Positions 51,301 through 61,400 of a stretch of DNA of 64,000 nucleotides are shown piece by piece. The stretch's first letter is position 1; each line of letters begins with the position of its first letter. The notes beneath the pieces were generated by a model, which made no database searches, had not been told where the DNA came from, and saw nothing but the letters and a program-made list of their open reading frames with translations. Source of the stretch: Metridium senile. Taxonomy: Eukaryota; Cnidaria; Anthozoa; Actiniaria; Metridiidae. The stretch spans positions 39,750 to 103,749 of the forward strand of contig CATKSA010000066.1 in assembly GCA_949775045.1 (NCBI GenBank), given 5' to 3'. A program made the translations under genes and the position numbers.

Positions 51301-53160
51301 TTTTATTTAGAAAAAACTACAAAATCCTACCCAGAATGCAATATGCCCTATAGGGTGATGTGAAAATGTGTCAAAAAGATCGGGGTTTTCGACACAAAAT
51401 TTTCGCCTAGTCCCTGTTAGTAATGTCTGAGAATATTTTAGCATACTGATAAATTCCAAAGATTTTATTTAGAAAAAACTACAAAATCCTACCCAGAATG
51501 CAATATGCCCTATAGGGTGATGTGAAAATGTGTCAAAAAGATCGGGGTTTTCGGCACAAAATTTTCGCCTAGTCCCTGTTAGTAATGTCTGAGAATATTA
51601 GAGCATTCTGATAAATTCCAAAGATTTTATTTAGAAAAAACTACAAAATCCTACCCAGAATGCAATATGCCCTATAGGGTGATGTGAAAATGTGTCAAAA
51701 AGATCGGGATTTTCGGTACAAAATTTTCGCCTAGTCCATGGTAGTAATGTCTGAGAATATTAGAGCATTCTGATAAATGTGCAAGATTTTATTTAGAAAA
51801 AAACTACAAAATCCTACCCAGAATGCAATATGCCCTATAGGGTGATGTGAAAATGTGTCAAAAAGAGCGGAGTTTTCGGCACATAAATTTTCGCCTAGTC
51901 CCTGTTAGTAATGTCTGAGAATATTTTAGCATTCTGATAAATTCCAAAGATTTTATTTCGAAAAAACTACAAAATCTTACCCAGAATGCAATATGCCCTA
52001 TAGGGTGATGTGAAAATGTGTCAAAAGATCGGGGTTTTCGGCACAAAATTTTCGCCTAGTCCCTGTTAGTAATGTCTGAGAATATTAGAGCATTCTGATA
52101 AATGTGCAAGATTTTATTTAGAAAAAACTACAAAATCCTACCAGAATGCAATATGCCCTATAGGGTGATGTGAAAATGTGTCAAAAAGATCGGGATTTTC
52201 GGCACAAATTTTCGCCTCGTCCATGGTAGTAATGTCTGAGAATATTAGAGCATTCTGAAAAAATGTGCAAGATTTTATTTAGAAAAAACTACAAAATCCT
52301 ACCCAGAATGCAATATGCCCTATAGGGTGATGTGAAAATGTGTCAAAAAGATCGGGGTTTTCGGCACAAAATTTTCGACTAGTCCCTGTTAGTAATGTCT
52401 GAGAATATTTTAGCTTCTGATAAATTCCAAAGATTTTATTTCGAAAAAACTACAAAATCTTACCCAGAATGCAATATGCCCTATAGGGTGATGTGAAAAT
52501 GTGTCAAAAAGATCGGGGTTTTCGGCACAAAATTTTCGCCTAGTCCCTGTTAGTAATGTCTGAGAATATTAGAGCATTCTGATAAATGTGCAAGATTTTA
52601 TTTAGAAAAACTACAAAATCCTACCCAGAATGCAATATGCCCTATAGGGTGATGTGAAAATGTGTCAAAAAGATCGGGATTTTCGGCACAAAATTTTCGC
52701 CTCGTCCATGGTAGTAATGTCTGAGAATATTAGAGCATTCTGAAAAAATGTGCAAGATTTTATTTAGAAAAAACTACAAAATCCTACCCAGAATGCAATA
52801 TGCCCTATAGGGTGATGTGAAAATGTGTCAAAAAGATCGGGGTTTTCGGCACAAAATTTTCGACTAGTCCCATTTAGTAATGTCTGAGAATATAGAGTAT
52901 TCTGATATATGTGCAAGATTTTATTTAGAAAAAACTACAAAATCCTACCAGATTGCAATATGCCCTATAGGGTGATGTGAAAATGTGTCAAAAAGATCGG
53001 GGTTTTCGGCACAAAATTTTCGCCTAGTCCCTGTTAGTAATGTCTGAGAATATTTTAGCATCTGAAAAATTCCAAAGATTTTATTTCCAAAAAAACTACA
53101 AAATCTTACCCAGAATGCAATATGCCCTATAGGGTGATGTGAAAATGTGTCAAAAAGATC
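48298..53160. repeat. 2,435-bp 15-mer higher-order repeat, 2 copies
   Basis: Rare marks pair at exactly 2,435 bp: GGGATTCTCGG at 48,298 and 50,733, CAGGAT at 48,861 and 51,296, AGCGGAG at 49,431 and 51,866, GATAGGGG at 48,456 and 50,891. GCCTCGTCC at 49,781 and 50,268 pairs with 52,214 and 52,699, where the spacing drops to 2,433 and 2,431 because the second copy has lost single bases. The junction between copies is near 50.73 kb. Confidence 0.9.
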
Positions 53161-55445
53161 GGGTTTTCGGTACAAAATTTTCGCCTAGTCCCTGTTAGTA
53201 ATGTCTGAGAATATTAGAGCATTCTGATAATGCCAAGATTTTATTTAGAAAAAAACTACAAAATCCTACCCAGAATGCAATATGCCCTATAGGGTGATGT
53301 GAAAATGTGTCAAAAAGATCGGGTTTCGGCACAAAATTTTCGCCTAGTCCATGGTAGTAATGTGTGAGAATATTAGAGCATTCTAATAAATGTGCAAGAT
53401 TTTATTTCGAAAAAAACTACAAAATCTTACCCAGAATGCAATATGCCCTACAGGGTGATGTGAAAATGTGTCAAAAAGATCGGGGTTTCGGCACAAAATT
53501 TTCGCCTAGTCCATGGTAGTAATGTCTGAGAATATTAGAGCATTCTGATAAATTCCAAAGATTTTATTTCGAAAAAAACTACAAAATCCTACCCAGAATG
53601 CAATATGCCCTATAGGGTGATGTGAAAATGTGTCAAAAAGATCGGGGTTTTCGGCACAAAATTTTCGCCTAGTCCCTGTTAGTAATGTCTGAGAATATTA
53701 GAGCATTCTGATAAATTCCAAAGATTTTTTTTCGAAAAAAAACTACAAAATCTTACCCAGAATGCAATATGCCCTATAGGGTGATGTGAAAATGTGTCAA
53801 AAAGATCGGGGGTTTTCGGCACTAAATTTTCGCCTAGTCCTGTTAGTAATGTCTGAGAATATTTTAGCATTCTGATAAATTCCAAAGATTTTATTTCGAA
53901 AAAACTACAAAATCTTACCCAGAATGCAATATGCCCTATAGGGTGATGTGAAAATGTGTCAAAAAGATCGGGGTTTTCGGCACAAAATTTTCGACTAGTC
54001 CCATTTAGTAATGTCTGAGAATATTAGAGCATTCTGATAAATGTGCAAGATTTTATTTAGAAAAACTACAAAATCCTACCCAGATTGCAATATGCCCCTA
54101 TAGGGTGATGTGAAAATGTGTCAAAAAGATCGGGGTTTTCGGCACAAATTTTCGCCTAGTCCCTGTTAGTAATGTCTGAGAATATTTTAGCATTCTGATA
54201 AATGTGCAAGATTTTATTTCGAAAAAACTACAAAATCCTACCCAGAATGCAATATGCCCTATAGGGTGATGTGAAAATGTGTCAAAAAGATCGGGTTTTC
54301 GGCACTAAATTTTCGCCTAGTCCATGGTAGTAATGTCTGAGAATATTAGAGCATTCTGATAAATGTGCAAGATTTTATTTAGAAAAAACTACAAAATCCT
54401 ACCCAGAATGCAATATGCCCTATAGGGTGATGTGAAAATGTGTCAAAAAGATCGGGGTTTTCGGCACAAAATTTTCGCCTAGTCCCTGTTAGTAATGTCT
54501 GAGAATATTAGAGCATTCTGATAAATTCCAAAGATTTTATTCGAAAAAAACTACAAAATCTACCCAGAATGCAATATGCCCTATAGGGTGATGTGAAAAT
54601 GTGTCAAAAAGATCGGGGTTTTCGGCACAAAATTTTCGCCTAGTCCCTGGTTAGTAATGTCTGAGAATATTAGAGCATTCTGATAATGTGCAAGATTTTA
54701 TTAGAAAAAACTACAAAATCCTACCAGAATGCAATATGCCCTATAGGGTGATGTGAAAATGTGTCAAAAAGATCGGGGTTTCGACACAAAATTTTCGCCT
54801 AGTCCCTGTTAGTAATGTCTGAGAATATTTTAGCATTCTGATAAATTCCAAAGATTTTATTTCCAAAAAAACTACAAAATCTTACCCAGAATGCAATATG
54901 CCCTATAGGGTGATGTGAAAATGTGTCAAAAAGATCGGGTTTTCGGCACAAAATTTTCGCCTAGTCCCTGTTAGTAATGTCTGAGAATATTAGAGCATTC
55001 TGATAAATTCCAAAGATTTTATTTCGAAAAAAACTACAAAATCTTACCCAGAATGCAATATGCCCTACAGGGTGATGTGAAAATGTGACAAAAAGATCGG
55101 GTTTTCGGCACAAAATTTTCGCCTAGTCCCTGTTAGTAATGTCTGAGAATATTAGAGCATTCTGATAAATGCCTAAGATTTTATTTAGAAAAAACTACAA
55201 AATCCTACCCAGAATGCAATATGCCCTATAGGGTGATGTGAAAATTTGTCAAAAAGATCGGATTTTCGGCACAAAATTTTCGCCTAGTCCATGGTAGTAA
55301 TGTCTGAGAATATTAGAGCATTCTGATAAATGCCTAAGATTTTATTAGAAAAAACTACAAAATCCTACCCAGATTGCAATATGCCCTATAGGGTGATGTG
55401 AAAATGTGTGAAAAAGATCGGGTTTTCGGCAACAAAATTTTCGCC
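52020..55445. repeat. Indel-rich satellite stretch
   Basis: More than thirty one- or two-base gains and losses lie in 3.4 kb, against a handful in the rest of the window. Most shorten homopolymers: AAAAA to AAAA near 52,023, CCCAG to CCAG near 52,140, 52,947 and 54,722, GGGG to GGG near 53,160, 54,291, 54,936 and 55,098, and lost T or A near 53,230, 54,540 and 54,700. A few add a base, such as GGGGG near 53,808 and GCCCCTATAGGG near 54,095. Monomer order still follows known types, so this is ordinary satellite carrying errors or true decay. Confidence 0.85.
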
Positions 55446-58400
55446 TAGTCCCTGTTAGTAATGTCTGAGAATATTTTAGCATTCTGATAAATTCCAAAGA
55501 TTTTATTTCGAAAAAACTACAAAATCCTACCCAGAATGCAATATGCCCTATAGGGTGATGTGAAAATGTGTCAAAAAGATCGGGGTTTTCGGCACTAAAT
55601 TTTCGCCTAGTCCCTGTTAGTAATGTCTGAGAATATTTTAGCATTCTGATAAATTCCAAAGATTTTATTTCGAAAAAACTACAAAATCTTACCCAGAATG
55701 CAATATGCCCTATAGGGTGATGTGAAAATGTGTCAAAAAGATCGGGGTTTTCGGCACAAAATTTTCGACTAGTCCCATTTAGTAATGTCTGAGAATATTA
55801 GAGCATTCTGATATATGTGCAAGATTTTATTTAGAAAAAACTACAAAATCCTACCCAGAATGCAATATGCCCTATAGGGTGATGTGAAAATGTGTCAAAA
55901 AGATCGAGGTTTTCGGCACAAAATTTTCGCCTAGTCCCTGTTAGTAATGTCTGAGAATATTAGAGCATTCTGATAAATGTGCAAGATTTTATTTCGAAAA
56001 AACTACAAAATCCTACCCAGAATGCAATATGCCCTATAGGGTGATGTGAAAATGTGTCAAAAAGATCGGGGTTTTCGGCACAAAATTTTCGCCTAGTCCC
56101 TGTTAGTAATGTCTGAGAATATTAGAGCATTCTGATAAATGTGCAAGATTTTATTTAGAAAAAACTACAAAATCCTACCCAGAATGCAATATGCCCTATA
56201 GGGTGATGTGAAAATGTGTGAAAAAGATCGGGGTTTTCGGCACAAAATTTTCGCCTAGTCCCTGTTAGTAATGTCTGAGAATATTTTAGCATTCTGATAA
56301 ATTCCAAAGATTTTATTTCGAAAAAACTACAAAATCCTACCCAGAATGCAATATGCCCTATAGGGTGATGTGAAAATGTGTCAAAAAGATCGGGGTTTTC
56401 GGCACTAAATTTTCGCCTAGTCCCTGTTAGTAATGTCTGAGAATATTTTAGCATTCTGATAAATTCCAAAGATTTTATTTCGAAAAAACTACAAAATCTT
56501 ACCCAGAATGCAATATGCCCTATAGGGTGATGTGAAAATGTGTCAAAAAGATCGGGGTTTTCGGCACAAAATTTTCGACTAGTCCCATGTAGTAATGTCT
56601 GAGAATATTAGAGCATTCTGATATATGTGCAAGATTTTATTTAGAAAAAACTACAAAATCCTACCCAGAATGCAATATGCCCTATAGGGTGATGTGAAAA
56701 TGTGTCAAAAAGATCGAGGTTTTCGGCACAAAATTTTCGCCTAGTCCCTGTTAGTAATGTCTGAGAATATTAGAGCATTCTGATAAATGTGCAAGATTTT
56801 ATTTCGAAAAAACTACAAAATCCTACCCAGAATGCAATATGCCCTATAGGGTGATGTGAAAATGTGTCAAAAAGATCGGGGTTTTCGGCACAAAATTTTC
56901 GCCTAGTCCTTGTTAGTAATGTCTGAGAATATTAGAGCATTCTGATAAATGTGCAAGATTTTATTTAGAAAAAACTACAAAATCCTACCCAGATTGCAAT
57001 ATGCCCTATAGGGTGATGTGAAAATGTGTGAAAAAGATCGGGGTTTTCGGCACAAAATTTTCGCCTAGTCCCTGTTAGTAATGTCTGAGAATATTTTAGC
57101 ATTCTGATAAATTCCAAAGATTTTATTTCGAAAAAACTACAAAATCCTACCCAGAATGCAATATGCCCTATAGGGTGATGTGAAAATGTGTCAAAAAGAT
57201 CGGGGTTTTCGGCACTAAATTTTCGCCTAGTCCCTGTTAGTAATGTCTGAGAATATTTTAGCATTCTGATAAATTCCAAAGATTTTATTTCGAAAAAACT
57301 ACAAAATCTTACCCAGAATGCAATATGCCCTATAGGGTGATGTGAAAATGTGTCAAAAAGATCGGGGTTTTCGGCACAAAATTTTCGACTAGTCCCATTT
57401 AGTAATGTCTGAGAATATTAGAGCATTCTGATATATGTGCAAGATTTTATTTAGAAAAAACTACAAAATCCTACCCAGAATGCAATATGCCCTATAGGGT
57501 GATGTGAAAATGTGTCAAAAAGATCGAGGTTTTCGGCACAAAATTTTCGCCTAGTCCCTGTTAGTAATGTCTGAGAATATTAGAGCATTCTGATAAATGT
57601 GCAAGATTTTATTTCGAAAAAACTACAAAATCCTACCCAGAATGCAATATGCCCTATAGGGTGATGTGAAAATGTGTCAAAAAGATCGGGGTTTTCGGCA
57701 CAAAATTTTCGCCTAGTCCCTGTTAGTAATGTCTGAGAATATTAGAGCATTCTGATAAATGTGCAAGATTTTATTTCGAAAAAACTACAAAATCCTACCC
57801 AGAATGCAATATGCCCTATAGGGTGATGTGAAAATGTGTCAAAAAATTCTGGATTTTCGGCACAAAATTTTCGCCTAGTCCATGGTAGTAATGTCTGAGA
57901 ATATTAGAGCATTCTGATAAATGTGCAAGATTTTATTTAGAAAAAACTACAAAATCCTACCCAGATTGCAATATGCCCTATAGGGTGATGTGAAAATGTG
58001 TCAAAAAGATCGGGGTTTTCGGCACAAAATTTTCGCCTAGTCCCTGTTAGTAATGTCTGAGAATATTAGAGCATTCTGATAAATGTGCAAGATTTTATTT
58101 AGAAAAAACTACAAAATCCTACCCAGAATGCAATATGCCCTATAGGGTGATGTGAAAATGTGTCAAAAAATTCTGGATTTTCGGCACAAAATTTTCGCCT
58201 AGTCCATGGTAGTAATGTCTGAGAATATTAGAGCATTCTGATAAATGTGCAAGATTTTATTTAGAAAAAACTACAAAATCCTACCCAGAATGCAATATGC
58301 CCTATAGGGTGATGTGAAAATGTGTGAAAAAGATCGGGGTTTTCGGCACAAAATTTTCGCCTAGTCCCTGTTAGTAATGTCTGAGAATATTTTAGCATTC

Positions 58401-61400
58401 TGATAAATTCCAAAGATTTTATTTCGAAAAAACTACAAAATCCTACCCAGAATGCAATATGCCCTATAGGGTGATGTGAAAATGTGTCAAAAAGATCGGG
58501 GTTTTCGGCACTAAATTTTCGCCTAGTCCCTGTTAGTAATGTCTGAGAATATTTTAGCATTCTGATAAATTCCAAAGATTTTATTTCGAAAAAACTACAA
58601 AATCTTACCCAGAATGCAATATGCCCTATAGGGTGATGTGAAAATGTGTCAAAAAGATCGGGGTTTTCGGCACAAAATTTTCGACTAGTCCCATGTAGTA
58701 ATGTCTGAGAATATTAGAGAATCTGATATATGTGCAAGATTTTATTTAGAAAAAACTACAAAATCCTACCCAGAATGCAATATGCCCTATAGGGTGATGT
58801 GAAAATGTGTCAAAAAGATCGAGGTTTTCGGCACAAAATTTTCGCCTAGTCCCTGTTAGTAATGTCTGAGAATATTAGAGCATTCTGATAAATGTGCAAG
58901 ATTTTATTTAGAAAAAACTACAAAATCCTACCCAGAATGCAATATGCCCTATAGGGTGATGTGAAAATGTGTCAAAAAGATCGGGGTTTTCGGCACAAAA
59001 TTTTCGCCTAGTCCTTGTTAGTAATGTCTGAGAATATTAGAGCATTCTGATAAATGTGCAAGATTTTATTTAGAAAAAACTACAAAATCCTACCCAGATT
59101 GCAATATGCCCTATAGGGTGATGTGAAAATGTGTGAAAAAGATCGGGGTTTTCGGCACAAAATTTTCGCCTAGTCCCTGTTAGTAATGTCTGAGAATATT
59201 TTAGCATTCTGATAAATTCCAAAGATTTTATTTCGAAAAAACTACAAAATCCTACCCAGAATGTAATATGCCCTATAGGGTGATGTGAAAATGTGTCAAA
59301 AAGATCGGGGTTTTCGGCACTAAATTTTCGCCTAGTCCCTGTTAGTAATGTCTGAGAATATTAGAGCATTCTGATAAATGTGCAAGATTTTATTTAGAAA
59401 AAACTACAAAATCCTACCCAGAATGCAATATGCCCTATAGGGTGATGTGAAAATGTGTCAAAAAATTCTGGATTTTCGGCACAAAATTTTCGCCTAGTCC
59501 ATGGTAGTAATGTCTGAGAATATTAGAGCATTCTGATAAATGTGCAAGATTTTATTTAGAAAAAACTACAAAATCCTACCCAGATTGCAATATGCCCTAT
59601 AGGGTGATGTGAAAATGTGTGAAAAAGATCGGGGTTTTCGGCACAAAATTTTCGCCTAGTCCCTGTTAGTAATGTCTGAGAATATTTTAGCATTCTGATA
59701 AATTCCAAAGATTTTATTTCGAAAAAACTACAAAATCCTACCCAGAATGCAATATGCCCTATAGGGTGATGTGAAAATGTGTCAAAAAGATCGGGGTTTT
59801 CGGCACTAAATTTTCGCCTAGTCCCTGTTAGTAATGTCTGAGAATATTTTAGCATTCTGATAAATTCCAAAGATTTTATTTCGAAAAAACTACAAAATCT
59901 TACCCAGAATGCAATATGCCCTATAGGGTGATGTGAAAATGTGTCAAAAAGATCGGGGTTTTCGGCACAAAATTTTCGACTAGTCCCATTTAGTAATGTC
60001 TGAGAATATTAGAGCATTCTGATATATGTGCAAGATTTTATTTAGAAAAAACTACAAAATCCTACCCAGAATGCAATATGCCCTATAGGGTGATGTGAAA
60101 ATGTGTCAAAAAGATCGAGGTTTTCGGCACAAAATTTTCGCCTAGTCCCTGTTAGTAATGTCTGAGAATATTAGAGCATTCTGATAAATGTGCAAGATTT
60201 TATTTCGAAAAAACTACAAAATCCTACCCAGAATGCAATATGCCCTATAGGGTGATGTGAAAATGTGTCAAAAAGATCGGGGTTTTCGGCACAAAATTTT
60301 CGCCTAGTCCCTGTTAGTAATGTCTGAGAATATTAGAGCATTCTGATAAATGTGCAAGATTTTATTTAGAAAAAACTACAAAATCCTACCCAGAATGCAA
60401 TATGCCCTATAGGGTGATGTGAAAATGTGTCAAAAAATTCTGGATTTTCGGCACAAAATTTTCACCTAGTCCATGGTAGTAATGTCTGAGAATATTAGAG
60501 CATTCTGATAAATGTGCAAGATTTTATTTAGAAAAAACTACAAAATCCTACCCAGATTGCAATATGCCCTATAGGGTGATGTGAAAATGTGTCAAAAAGA
60601 TCGGGGTTTTCGGCACAAAATTTTCGCCTAGTCCCTGTTAGTAATGTCTGAGAATATTAGAGCATTCTGATAAATGTGCAAGATTTTATTTAGAAAAAAC
60701 TACAAAATCCTACCCAGAATGCAATATGCCCTATAGGGTGATGTGAAAATGTGTCAAAAAGATCGGGGTTTTCGGCACTAAATTTTCGCCTAGTCCCTGT
60801 TAGTAATGTCTGAGAATATTTTAGCATTCTGATAAATTCCAAAGATTTTATTTCGAAAAAACTACAAAATCTTACCCAGAATGCAATATGCCCTATAGGG
60901 TGATGTGAAAATGTGTCAAAAAGATCGGGGTTTTCGGCACAAAATTTTCGACTAGTCCCATTTAGTAATGTCTGAGAATATTAGAGCATTCTGATATATG
61001 TGCAAGATTTTATTTAGAAAAAACTACAAAATCCTACCCAGAATGCAATATGCCCTATAGGGTGATGTGAAAATGTGTCAAAAAGATCGAGGTTTTCGGC
61101 ACAAAATTTTCGCCTAGTCCCTGTTAGTAATGTCTGAGAATATTAGAGCATTCTGATAAATGTGCAAGATTTTATTTCGAAAAAACTACAAAATCCTACC
61201 CAGAATGCAATATGCCCTATAGGGTGATGTGAAAATGTGTCAAAAAGATCGGGGTTTTCGGCACAAAATTTTCGCCTAGTCCCTGTTAGTAATGTCTGAG
61301 AATATTAGAGCATTCTGATAAATGTGCAAGATTTTATTTAGAAAAAACTACAAAATCCTACCCAGATTGCAATATGCCCTATAGGGTGATGTGAAAATGT

